In this document: piece after piece, positions 32,786 through 40,509 of the stretch
Numbering within the stretch: the stretch's first letter is position 1
Layout of the letters: each line of letters begins with the position of its first letter
NCBI RefSeq assembly: GCF_039631355.1
Contig: NZ_JBDIVF010000002.1
Location: 496,001-560,000 of the forward strand
Source of the DNA: Uliginosibacterium paludis
GTDB lineage: Bacteria; Pseudomonadota; Gammaproteobacteria; Burkholderiales; Rhodocyclaceae
Direction of reading: 5' to 3'
Length of the DNA: 64,000 nucleotides
Made by a program: the position numbers and the translations under genes
The notes under the pieces: generated by a model
Databases searched by the model: none
Seen by the model: the letters and a program-made list of their open reading frames with translations, nothing else
What the model was told of the DNA's origin: nothing

Positions 32786-33370
32786 GTGACCCTTCCCCGG
32801 CCCGATCGCAAAACGTTACGCTCCGAGCTCATTGCACAGCGTGAAACCCTCTCGCCCGTTCTGCGTCTGCAGTTGCAGGCGGAGATCCTGCCGCATCTCG
32901 GCGAACTGCTCGATCGCCTGGCGCCGCGGTGCGTGGGCTTCTGCTGGCCTTACCGCGGAGAGCCCGACCTGCGTGAGTACCTCAGTCTGTGGAGGGCGCA
33001 GGGCAGGGATCGTTCCCTCGGCCTGCCGGTGCTTCCCGAAGGGGAGGGGCCGCTGCGTTTCCGGAGCTGGCGACCCGGCGTGCCGACCGCGCCCGACCGC
33101 TTCGGCATCCCGGCGCCGATCGACACCGGTTTCGTTGCGCCGGATCTCTTGATCGTTCCGGTCAATGGCTTCGATCCGAAGGGCTACCGGATCGGCTATG
33201 GCGGCGGTTTCTTTGATCGCACCCTGGCTGCGCTGGATCCGGCGCCGCGCACGATCGGCGTCGGCTTCGATCTGGCGCGTGTCGAGGACGTGTTTCCGCT
33301 CGCGCATGACCGTCCGCTGGACTGGATCGTGACCGAATCGGGAATCGTGGTGGGACCGCACAATGAGTGA
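32786..33370 (+). CDS. fau: 5-formyltetrahydrofolate cyclo-ligase
   Basis: The 194-residue enzyme (YgfA/MTHFS) converts 5-formyl-THF to 5,10-methenyl-THF with ATP. Motifs are the N-terminal RPDRKTLRSELIAQRETL and the C-terminal nucleotide-binding signature GYRIGYGGGFFDRTLA (about residues 132-147). It starts with GTG at 32786. Its 3' end overlaps the next gene (ATG 33363) by 8 bp, so translation is coupled. It shares a short divergent promoter region with slt. Confidence 0.94.
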   Translation: MTLPRPDRKTLRSELIAQRETLSPVLRLQLQAEILPHLGELLDRLAPRCVGFCWPYRGEPDLREYLSLWRAQGRDRSLGLPVLPEGEGPLRFRSWRPGVPTAPDRFGIPAPIDTGFVAPDLLIVPVNGFDPKGYRIGYGGGFFDRTLAALDPAPRTIGVGFDLARVEDVFPLAHDRPLDWIVTESGIVVGPHNE

Positions 33371-33752
33371 AGAACAGACACCTTACGAAGCTTTCGGCGG
33401 CGAGCCGGTGATCCGGCGCCTGGTCGACCGCTTCTACGACCACATGGACACGCTGCCGGAGGCCTGGGTGATCCGCAAGATTCACCAGGAGAGCCTCGAC
33501 AGCGCGCGGCAGAAGCTCTTCGAGTACTTCACCGGCTGGCTTGGCGGACCGCCGCTGTTCGAATCGAAGTATGGTCATCCGCGCATGCGAGCCCGCCACA
33601 TGCCGTTTTCGATTGGCGAAGCCGAGCGCGATGCCTGGCTGATGTGCATGCAGATGGCATTCGAGGAAGTCCTGCCGGCCGGGCCTCAGCGCGATGCGTT
33701 CTGGGAGCGCGTCGTGGGGCTGGCGGACTGGATGCGCAATCGCGAAAACTGA
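33363..33752 (+). CDS. Group II truncated haemoglobin
   Basis: The 129-residue protein has the 2-on-2 globin layout. It has an N-terminal YEAFGGEPVIRRLVDRFYDHM, a Phe-Tyr pair at the B10/CD region (FEYFTGWLGGPPLF), and the proximal His in MRARHMPFSIGEAERDAWLMCM, which is diagnostic for trHbO (group II). It probably binds O2 or NO, or acts in redox protection. Its start overlaps fau by 8 bp. There is no signal peptide, so it is cytoplasmic. Confidence 0.92.
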   Translation: MSEEQTPYEAFGGEPVIRRLVDRFYDHMDTLPEAWVIRKIHQESLDSARQKLFEYFTGWLGGPPLFESKYGHPRMRARHMPFSIGEAERDAWLMCMQMAFEEVLPAGPQRDAFWERVVGLADWMRNREN

Positions 33753-33833
33753 GTATCGCTCGTTCCGGCTAGCGGGGGGCGGCGCAAGCGGAGGATAATC
33801 GCGCCCGTTTCCAGTCTTTTCCGGGTGTTCCCC

Positions 33834-34517
33834 ATGAGCTCTCCTCGCGCCGTCGTCCTGCTTTCGGGCGGACTCGATTCCGCCACCTGTCTTGCCATTG
33901 CCCGCTCGGAGGGTTTCGAGACCTATGCCCTGTCAGTGGCTTACGGGCAGCGTCATGCGGCCGAACTCAACGCGGCCGGGCGGGTTGCCGCAGCCCTCGG
34001 CGCGAAGGAGCATCGCATCGGCCATGTCGACCTGGGTCAGTTTGGCGGCTCGGCGCTGACGGATGCCAGCATCGAGGTGCCGGTCAGCGGCGAGTCTGCC
34101 GCCAACGTGATTCCGGTGACCTATGTGCCGGCCCGCAATACGGTGATGCTGTCGCTCGCGCTGGGCTGGGCGGAAGTGCTCAAGGCCAACGCGATCTTTG
34201 TTGGCGTGAATGCGGTGGACTATTCCGGTTATCCAGATTGCCGGCCGGCTTTCATCGAGGCTTTCGAAGCCATGGCCAACCTGGCGACCAAGACCGGCGT
34301 CGAAGGCCTCAAGATGACGATCCGGGCGCCGCTGATCCAGCTGACCAAGGCCGAGATCGTGCAGCGTGGTACTGCGCTGGGTGTGGATTACGGCATGACC
34401 GTGACCTGCTACAAGGCCGATGATGAGGGCCGCGCCTGCGGTCTGTGCGAAGCCTGCCGGCTGCGTCGCGCCGGCTTCCAGGCTGCGGGCCTGGCTGATC
34501 CGACGCGTTACGCCTGA
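33834..34517 (+). CDS. queC: 7-cyano-7-deazaguanine synthase QueC
   Basis: QueC makes preQ0 from 7-carboxy-7-deazaguanine with ATP and ammonia. The 227-residue protein has the PP-loop VLLSGGLDSATCLA (residues 7-20), the substrate region YVPARNTVMLSLALGWAE, and the C-terminal zinc site CYKADDEGRACGLCEACRLR with four cysteines. ATG 33834 is preferred; a GTG nine bases earlier is possible. The gene encoding its substrate-maker, queE, lies in the tol-pal cluster. Confidence 0.96.
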   Translation: MSSPRAVVLLSGGLDSATCLAIARSEGFETYALSVAYGQRHAAELNAAGRVAAALGAKEHRIGHVDLGQFGGSALTDASIEVPVSGESAANVIPVTYVPARNTVMLSLALGWAEVLKANAIFVGVNAVDYSGYPDCRPAFIEAFEAMANLATKTGVEGLKMTIRAPLIQLTKAEIVQRGTALGVDYGMTVTCYKADDEGRACGLCEACRLRRAGFQAAGLADPTRYA

Positions 34518-34521
34518 GGCT

Positions 34522-34911
34522 TCAGGCGAGATCGCCGTCGAGGTAATACCAGCGGCCGTCTTCCTTCACGAAGCGGCTGGTCTCTTCCAGACGTTCCGCG
34601 CGTCCGCTCACCCGGCAGCGGGCAATGAAATGCACGGTGCCGCGGGTTTCGTCCTGCAGCGCGCTGGCCACGACCTTCAGGCCGATCCATTTCGGTTGCG
34701 GAGGCGTGCTCACATCAAGCGTGGCGGGGCGTGTCGAAGCATGCCAGGTGGCTTGCAGATAGTCGCCCAGCCCCAGCGCAAAGGCGCTGTAACGCGAGCG
34801 CATCAGCGCTTCGGGCGTCGGTGCGGCGGCGCCGGCATGATAGCGGCCGCAGCAGTCTGCAAGGGGGCCCGGCAGGCCGCAGGGACAGGGCACATGGCGT
34901 GGAGACATCAT
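34522..34911 (-). CDS. ychJ: YchJ-family SEC-C motif protein
   Basis: The 129-residue protein has an N-terminal SEC-C-type metal motif CPCG...ADCCGRYH and the UPF0225/YchJ core (ALMRSRYSAFALGLGDYLQATWH). The fold is a cystatin/NTF2-like domain, and the second SEC-C copy found in some YchJ proteins is absent. Function unknown, possibly zinc binding. It converges on queC with a 4-bp gap. The N-terminus has tandem ATG codons at 34911 and 34908. Confidence 0.88.
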   Translation of the reverse strand: MMSPRHVPCPCGLPGPLADCCGRYHAGAAAPTPEALMRSRYSAFALGLGDYLQATWHASTRPATLDVSTPPQPKWIGLKVVASALQDETRGTVHFIARCRVSGRAERLEETSRFVKEDGRWYYLDGDLA

Positions 34912-34954
34912 GATGGACCGGATGGCGGGGCGCCAGTGTAGCGCCTTGCCGGGC

Positions 34955-35500
34955 TCAGGGCAGGGCGGCCGGCTCGGCGAGCACCACCACGATCGCGACC
35001 AGCACGGCCACCAGCAGCATCACGAAACCCATCGCGTGGCACAGGCTCGTGCCGCCCTTGTGGATCAGCTCCGCATCGACGGCCGCCGGTGCGCTGCCGC
35101 TGCCGGTGATGAGCCGCACGCTGCTGTCGACGTGGTATCTGTAAAGACGATCGCCTGAAACGCCGAAACCGATGGCCATCAGCAGATAGATGGCGGCGGT
35201 GATGCTGGCCGGTACGCTCGCGATCTGCTCCAGCGAGGTCTCGAACATCACGAAGCCCAGCAGCGCGGCGCAGGGCACGGGCATCTTGCGGTAGGCAAGC
35301 CAGCCCGGCCCGAAGCAGAAGGCTGCCCAGTTCCAGGAAAAACCCTTGCTGCGCAGGGCTTCCCAGCGTGCCTGATAGGCCGGAAAGCTGCTGCCGACGA
35401 ATTGCGCGCGGGCACGATCCGCGGCATCGAGCGGCCGGACGGGCTGCGCATCGGCAAGAGCGCGGGAAGGGGCGGGCATGCAGGACAGGGCTTCGGACAT
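34955..35500 (-). CDS. DUF2628-family membrane protein
   Basis: The 181-residue protein has a cytoplasmic N-terminal part (residues 1-60) and four hydrophobic segments. The DUF2628 hallmark is GFSWNWAAFCFGPGWLAYRKM (about residues 60-80). A second half carries helices at about 82-125 and 155-177. The family is uncharacterised, and many members sit in the inner membrane. ATG 35500 is used; a longer frame from 35602 would add an Arg/Lys-rich leader with no ribosome site. Confidence 0.75.
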   Translation of the reverse strand: MSEALSCMPAPSRALADAQPVRPLDAADRARAQFVGSSFPAYQARWEALRSKGFSWNWAAFCFGPGWLAYRKMPVPCAALLGFVMFETSLEQIASVPASITAAIYLLMAIGFGVSGDRLYRYHVDSSVRLITGSGSAPAAVDAELIHKGGTSLCHAMGFVMLLVAVLVAIVVVLAEPAALP

Positions 35501-35623
35501 GGCGGGCTCGGAGCGTGCGTTAACGACAGCATTCTTGCGCTTCGCTGTTAGGGCTGTCAGTGATTTTCGGCGCAGAAAGTCGTCGAAACACGACGAACGC
35601 AAGCTGAATTCGTCGATTCCGGC

Positions 35624-37123
35624 TTATTTGCCGGTTGGAAGTCCGCGTCGGTACTGCACCGCCTCCGCCACATGGCTGCTCCGGATGACCTCTTCCTGCG
35701 CGAGGTCGGCGATGCTGCGCGCCACTCGCAGGGTGCGGTGATACGCCCGTGCCGACAGGCCCATGCGCTCCATCGCCTGGCGCAGCAGCGCGGCCGCACG
35801 GTCGTCGAGCGGGCAGTGGGTGTCGATCTCGCCGGCAGCAAGATGGGCGTTGGCCTTGCCCTGGCGTGCATGCTGGCGGGCGTGCGCGGCCATCACGCGC
35901 TCACGCACGGCGGCCGAGGCTTCACCCGTCGGCGCGTCCTGAAGCTCCGCAATCGTCGGGGCCGGAATTTCCATGCTGAGATCGATGCGGTCGAGCAGCG
36001 GCCCCGAGAGCTTGCCGCGATAGCGTGCGACCTGGTCGGGCGTGCATCGGCAGGGACGGGAGGGATGGCCCAGATAGCCGCAGGGACAGGGATTCATCGC
36101 TGCCACGAACTGGAAGCGGGCCGGAAATTCTGCGCGGCTGGTGGCGCGCGAGATGGTGATCTGACCGGTTTCGAGCGGTTCGCGAAGCGCTTCGAGCACG
36201 CGGCGGTCGAACTCCGGCAGCTCGTCCAGGAAAAGCACGCCATGATGCGAGAGGCTGATCTCGCCGGGCCGCGGCACCATGCCGCCGCCGACCAGTGCGG
36301 GCGCCGAAGCCGAGTGATGCGGATTGCGGAAGGGGCGGCTGCGGAAGCGAGCCGGATCGAAGCGACCCTCGAGGGACTGGACGGCTGCGGTTTCGAGCGC
36401 TTCGACTTCCGTCAGCGGTGGCAGCAGCCCGGGCAGGCGGCTGGCCAGCATGGACTTTCCGGTGCCCGGCGGGCCGTAGAGCAGCAGGGAGTGCAGTCCG
36501 CAGGCCGCGACTTCGAGCAGGCGCCGGGCAGGCAGTTGCCCGCGTACGTCCATCAGGTCAGGGTAGGCCGGCAGGCTGCCCAGCGCCGCACCTTGATGGG
36601 GCGTCAGCGCACGCTGACCGTTGAAATGGGCGGCCACTTCCAGCAGGTTGCGTGCCGGCAGGATGGTGAGCCCCTTGACCAGCGCCGCCTCGGCTGCGTT
36701 GTCGTGCGGCAGGATCAGTGTGCGACCGGCCTGTGCGGCACGCCAGGCCATCGCGAGCGCGCCGCGAACCGGACGCAGTTCGCCGGAGAGCGAGAGTTCG
36801 CCGGCCATTTCATGGTCCGCCAGGCCCGCAGTCCGGATCTGGTCGGAGGCGGCGAGAATGCCCAGGGCGATCGGCAGATCGAAGCGCCCGGATTCCTTGG
36901 GCAGGTCGGCCGGCGCCAGGTTGACCGTGACACGACGTTGCGGGAATTCGAACTGGCAGGTCAGCAGGGCGGCTCGCACCCTGTCTCGCGCTTCCTTGAC
37001 TTCGGTGTCCGGCAGACCGACCAGTGAAATGGACGGAAGGCCGCCGGCGAGATGCACTTCGACGGTCACTTCCGGGGCGTCCATGCCGGCGAGGGCACGG
37101 CTTTTGATCATTGCGAGTGTCAT
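35624..37123 (-). CDS. comM: Mg-chelatase-like AAA+ ATPase ComM (YifB)
   Basis: The 499-residue hexameric helicase promotes branch migration during natural transformation. Its N-terminal Lon-protease-like domain (about residues 1-175) is followed by an AAA+ module with Walker A GPPGTGKSM (about 215-223), Walker B HHGVLFLDELPEF, and a Cys-rich insert NPCPCGYLGHPSRPCRC. The presence of comM fits, but does not prove, natural competence. It follows ubiK on the same strand, a common arrangement. Confidence 0.95.
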   Translation of the reverse strand: MTLAMIKSRALAGMDAPEVTVEVHLAGGLPSISLVGLPDTEVKEARDRVRAALLTCQFEFPQRRVTVNLAPADLPKESGRFDLPIALGILAASDQIRTAGLADHEMAGELSLSGELRPVRGALAMAWRAAQAGRTLILPHDNAAEAALVKGLTILPARNLLEVAAHFNGQRALTPHQGAALGSLPAYPDLMDVRGQLPARRLLEVAACGLHSLLLYGPPGTGKSMLASRLPGLLPPLTEVEALETAAVQSLEGRFDPARFRSRPFRNPHHSASAPALVGGGMVPRPGEISLSHHGVLFLDELPEFDRRVLEALREPLETGQITISRATSRAEFPARFQFVAAMNPCPCGYLGHPSRPCRCTPDQVARYRGKLSGPLLDRIDLSMEIPAPTIAELQDAPTGEASAAVRERVMAAHARQHARQGKANAHLAAGEIDTHCPLDDRAAALLRQAMERMGLSARAYHRTLRVARSIADLAQEEVIRSSHVAEAVQYRRGLPTGK

Positions 37124-37175
37124 GCGCGGAGTCTAGGGAAGCCCTCCCTTCATGACACGGCAATGCCCGTGGGTA

Positions 37176-37439
37176 TCACTCCGGCAGCGTCGGGGCGGGC
37201 TTGCCTTCCAGACCGGCGATGCGCTTTTCGAGTGCATCGATGCGACTCAGGGCGTTTTCCAGCAGGGCTTTCTGGACTTCGAATTCTTCACGGGTGACGA
37301 GGTCGAGTTTCGAAAATCCGGCGCTGAGCATGGCTTTGGCATTCTTCTCGAAATCTTTGGCCGGCCCGCTCTGCATGAGCTCGTTCATCTTGTTGCCGAA
37401 TTCTTCGAACATCTTGGCGGGGGTGCTGGAATCGATCAT
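37176..37439 (-). CDS. ubiK: Ubiquinone biosynthesis accessory factor UbiK
   Basis: The 87-residue protein (YqiC/BMFP family) has an amphipathic N-terminal part (FEEFGNKMNELMQ) and a C-terminal coiled coil (VTREEFEVQKALLENALSRI, then LEKRIAGLEGK). It trimerises and binds UbiJ/lipids to support aerobic ubiquinone synthesis. The motif DLVTREEFEVQ is characteristic. It is upstream of comM and divergent from the porin-glnK-amt operon. Confidence 0.93.
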   Translation of the reverse strand: MIDSSTPAKMFEEFGNKMNELMQSGPAKDFEKNAKAMLSAGFSKLDLVTREEFEVQKALLENALSRIDALEKRIAGLEGKPAPTLPE

Positions 37440-37537
37440 GAGGCTGCTCCAAAGGTTGGCGGGCGGTGTGCCCGACTTGGCTTGAGTTTAGTGGTATTTC
37501 CTTATTTCTGGGCTTCTCCGACCCCTTCAGAGTCGCA

Positions 37538-37567
37538 TGCACCACCTTGACGCATCGTGTCGGTGCA
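37538..37567. promoter_or_regulatory. Paired TGCACC / GGTGCA half-sites upstream of the nitrogen operon
   Basis: TGCACC (37538-37543) and GGTGCA (37562-37567) form an inverted pair about 100 bp upstream of the candidate sigma-54 promoter. The half-sites resemble NtrC recognition sequences, but the 18-bp gap is much longer than in a canonical NtrC dyad. They could be two independent half-sites. Confidence 0.3.
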
Positions 37568-37663
37568 GAGCCGTCAAACCTGCGCGATATCTGTGCCTCG
37601 ATGCGCCCGGCATCCTTCGCCCGGGCACCTCAGGCGCTTCATTTCATGTGGGTTACAAGCATC

Positions 37664-37679
37664 TGGCACGATTCAAGCT
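37664..37679 (+). promoter_or_regulatory. Candidate sigma-54 promoter for the porin-glnK-amt operon
   Basis: TGGCACG, four bases, then AAGCT places GG and GC exactly 10 bp apart, as in the -24/-12 consensus (TGGCACG-N4-TTGCA). The -24 element is perfect, while the two T residues of -12 are A here. It lies about 57 bp before the first start codon of an operon typically under NtrC/sigma-54 control. Confidence 0.65.
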
Positions 37680-37735
37680 AGTAGGGCTCGCACCACCTTG
37701 TGGGCATCACCATAAAAATCAAGGAGCGATCTGAA

Positions 37736-38422
37736 ATGCGTCTGTCCATCGTTGCTGCAAGCCTGCTGTCCGTGTTTGCCACCCTGCCGACCCACGCTGC
37801 CGATGCGCCGGCTTCTCCCCATACCTTCACCGGCAATTTCAATTTCACCAACAACTACATGTATCGCGGTCTGACCCAGACCGACGACAAGCCCGCGCTC
37901 CAGGGCGGTTTCGATTATTCCCACGCCAGCGGCGTCTATGCCGGCACCTGGGCCAGCAACATCAGCTGGCTGGATGCCTCCGGCAAGAGCAGCATGGAAT
38001 GGGACGTGTACGGCGGCTACAAGTTCAACGCCGGTCCGGTGGCCTTCGACGTGGGCGCGCTGCAGTACATCTATCCCGGTGCCAAGGTGGATGGCGTGAC
38101 CAGCGCGGACACCACCGAACTCTATGCCGCAGCAACCTGGATGGGCCTGACCGCCAAGTACTCGCATGCGGTGACCAATCTGTTCGGCGTCGAGGATTCC
38201 AAGGGCAGCTACTACCCCGAGCTGAACTACTCGGCCGAGCTGGGCGCGGGCTTTACCGCGTCGGCGCACGTCGGCCGCCAGCACATCGAGAAGGGCACTT
38301 CCTACAACGACTGGAAACTCGGTGTCACCAAGGAAGTACTGGGTCTGACCGTCGGCGCGTTTTACGTGGATACCGACATCAGCAAGCCGCGCGCCGTCTT
38401 CACGGTCGGCAAGTCGTTCTGA
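37736..38422 (+). CDS. TorF-family putative porin in the glnK-amt operon
   Basis: The 228-residue outer-membrane protein has a signal peptide (residues 1-22, ...LPTHAAD) and alternating amphipathic strands. The family start is FTGNFNFTNNYMYRGLTQT, and the C-terminus ends in Phe (VFTVGKSF), as needed for BAM recognition. TorF-like proteins are annotated as putative porins. Position as first gene before glnK and amt suggests a role in passage of ammonium or another nitrogen compound across the outer membrane (inference). AAGGAG precedes ATG 37736. Confidence 0.88.
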   Translation: MRLSIVAASLLSVFATLPTHAADAPASPHTFTGNFNFTNNYMYRGLTQTDDKPALQGGFDYSHASGVYAGTWASNISWLDASGKSSMEWDVYGGYKFNAGPVAFDVGALQYIYPGAKVDGVTSADTTELYAAATWMGLTAKYSHAVTNLFGVEDSKGSYYPELNYSAELGAGFTASAHVGRQHIEKGTSYNDWKLGVTKEVLGLTVGAFYVDTDISKPRAVFTVGKSF

Positions 38423-38476
38423 TTTCCAAACCGGGGCGCGTCGCGCAAGCGGCGCTCCTGAATCGAGGAGCAATCC

Positions 38477-38815
38477 ATGAAATTCGTATCAGCCATCATC
38501 AAGCCCTTCAAGCTCGACGAAGTCCGTGAAGCGCTGTCCGCGATCGGCGTGCAGGGCATCACCGTGACCGAGGTGAAGGGTTTCGGCCGTCAGAAGGGCC
38601 ACACCGAGCTGTACCGTGGCGCCGAGTACGTGGTCGATTTCCTGCCCAAGGTCAAGGTCGAAGTCGCGATTGACGACGCCCTCCTCGATCAGGTGATCGA
38701 AGCCATCGAGAAGGCCGCCAACACCGGCAAGATCGGCGACGGCAAGATTTTCGTGTTCGACCTGCAGCAAGCCATCCGCATCCGCACCGGTGAAACCGGC
38801 GCTGAAGCACTCTGA
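38477..38815 (+). CDS. glnK: Nitrogen regulatory P-II protein GlnK
   Basis: The 112-residue P-II trimer protein senses ATP/ADP and 2-oxoglutarate. The T-loop holds the uridylylation site Tyr in GHTELYRGAEYVVDFLPK (Tyr 51 region). The conserved N-terminus is MKFVSAIIKPFKLDEVREAL, and the C-terminal signature GKIGDGKIFVFDLQQAIRIRTGETG closes the nucleotide site. Next to amt it would block the ammonium channel when nitrogen is plentiful. It is preceded by a GAGGAG site and lies 54 bp after the porin gene. Confidence 0.97.
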   Translation: MKFVSAIIKPFKLDEVREALSAIGVQGITVTEVKGFGRQKGHTELYRGAEYVVDFLPKVKVEVAIDDALLDQVIEAIEKAANTGKIGDGKIFVFDLQQAIRIRTGETGAEAL

Positions 38816-38835
38816 TCCACAAGGGAGTCAAGTAA

Positions 38836-40335
38836 ATGAAGAAATTCCTTGCCATTGCATTGACGGTTTTCTCCGTCATGCTTTCCGGCGCTGCAGGAGC
38901 CCAAGAGGCTGCCAGCGCCCCGGTGGCCACCGAGGCTTCCGCTGCTGCGCCTGCCCCGGCGCCCGCTGCTGCAGCGACTGCTGCACCGGCTGCCGAAGCG
39001 TCCGCGCCGGCCGCTGCAGCACCGACCCCGAACAAGGGTGACAATGCCTGGCTGCTGATTTCGGCTGCGCTGGTCATCATGATGTCGATTCCCGGCCTCG
39101 CGCTGTTCTACGGCGGCCTGGTGCGCACCAAGAACGCCCTGTCCGTGCTGATCCAGGTCTTCGTGGTGTTCGCGTTGATCACGGTGCTGTGGGTGGTCTA
39201 TGGCTACTCGCTGGCTTTCACCGAGGGCAATGCCTTCATCGGCAGCTTCAGCAAGCTCTTCCTCGCCGGTGTAACGCCTGATTCGGCTGCCGCGACCTTC
39301 TCGAAGGGGGTCGTGGTCAGCGAGCTGATCTACGTGGCCTTCCAGGGCGCTTTCGCCGCGATCACCGTGGCCCTGATCCTCGGTGCCTTTGCGGAACGCA
39401 TGAAGTTCAGCGCCGTGCTGGTCTTCTCCGTCTTGTGGTTCACCTTCTCCTATCTGCCGGTCTGCCACATGGTCTGGTACTGGGCGGGTCCGGATGCCTA
39501 CACCACCGCAGCTGCGGCTGAAGCGGCCGGTGCAACGGCGGGTCAGATCTTCCAGTGGGGCGGCCTCGACTTCGCAGGCGGCACCGTGGTGCACATCAAC
39601 GCTGCCGTGGCCGGTCTGGTCGGCGCCTTCATGGTGGGCAAGCGCATCGGTTTCGGCAAGGAAGCCATGGCGCCTCACAGCCTGACGATGACGATGATCG
39701 GCGCTTCCCTGCTGTGGGTGGGCTGGTTCGGTTTCAACGCCGGCTCCGCACTGGAAGCCAACGGTTCCGCTGGTCTGGCTTTCGTGAATACCTGGGTCGC
39801 GACAGCCGCCGCCACCATGTCCTGGCTGATTGCCGAATGGATGATCAAGGGCAAGCCCTCGATGCTGGGTGCTGCATCCGGCGCCGTGGCAGGTCTGGTT
39901 GCCGTGACGCCTGCTGCCGGCTTCGTCGGCGTGGGTGGTGCGCTGGTCCTCGGCCTGCTGGCTGGCGTGATCTGCTTGTGGGGCGTGAATGGCCTCAAGC
40001 GTCTGCTGGGTGCTGACGACGCGCTGGACGTGTTCGGTGTCCACGGCGTGGGAGGTATCCTCGGCGCGCTGCTGACCGGTGTGTTCGCTTCGCCCTCGCT
40101 GGGTGGTGTCGGCATCTATGACTACGTGGCCAACGGTGTCGCACCCGACTACTCGATCGCTGGCCAGGTCTGGATCCAGGCCAAGGCCGTGCTGCTGACC
40201 ATCGTCTGGTCGGGCGTGGTGGCCGTGGTGGCCTACAAGCTGGTTGATATGTTCATCGGCCTGCGTGTGCCGGAAGACGAAGAGCGCGAAGGTCTGGACG
40301 TTACCAGCCACGGCGAATCGGCTTACCACTACTGA
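38836..40335 (+). CDS. amt: Ammonium transporter Amt
   Basis: The 499-residue protein has a signal peptide (residues 1-22), an Ala/Pro-rich periplasmic linker (about 23-66) and 11 membrane helices. Channel motifs include PGLALFYGGLVRTKN, the twin-His region in FAGGTVVHINAAVAGLVGA, and DDALDVFGVHGVGGILGALLTG. The extended Ala/Pro linker before helix 1 is longer than in E. coli AmtB and is seen in other betaproteobacterial Amts. Amt forms a trimer regulated by GlnK, encoded just upstream. The operon closes with a strong terminator. Confidence 0.96.
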   Translation: MKKFLAIALTVFSVMLSGAAGAQEAASAPVATEASAAAPAPAPAAAATAAPAAEASAPAAAAPTPNKGDNAWLLISAALVIMMSIPGLALFYGGLVRTKNALSVLIQVFVVFALITVLWVVYGYSLAFTEGNAFIGSFSKLFLAGVTPDSAAATFSKGVVVSELIYVAFQGAFAAITVALILGAFAERMKFSAVLVFSVLWFTFSYLPVCHMVWYWAGPDAYTTAAAAEAAGATAGQIFQWGGLDFAGGTVVHINAAVAGLVGAFMVGKRIGFGKEAMAPHSLTMTMIGASLLWVGWFGFNAGSALEANGSAGLAFVNTWVATAAATMSWLIAEWMIKGKPSMLGAASGAVAGLVAVTPAAGFVGVGGALVLGLLAGVICLWGVNGLKRLLGADDALDVFGVHGVGGILGALLTGVFASPSLGGVGIYDYVANGVAPDYSIAGQVWIQAKAVLLTIVWSGVVAVVAYKLVDMFIGLRVPEDEEREGLDVTSHGESAYHY

Positions 40336-40373
40336 GCATGAGAAGAGCCTGCCTCCGGGCGGGCTCCTGACGG

Positions 40374-40402
40374 CGGGCGCCTTGCGGCGCCCGTTTTTTT
40401 TT
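40374..40402 (+). terminator. Strong intrinsic terminator of the porin-glnK-amt operon
   Basis: A perfect 8-bp stem (CGGGCGCC / GGCGCCCG, loop TTGC, 40374-40393) is followed by nine T residues. It lies 38 bp after the amt stop. Confidence 0.95.
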
Positions 40403-40509
40403 GCGCTATCGGAAAGATTGCGCGTAATTGCTCAAGTGAATCGTGCCCATGTCGTAAGCTAGCGGGAGCCGGAGATTGCGCCGGAATACCGTTTCAGGAT
40501 TTTTTGCCC

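Noticed and set aside
37538..37567. Canonical NtrC dyad
   Set aside because: The half-sites are correct but 18 bp apart instead of a few bases, so it does not meet the NtrC consensus. Listed only as a weak regulatory candidate.
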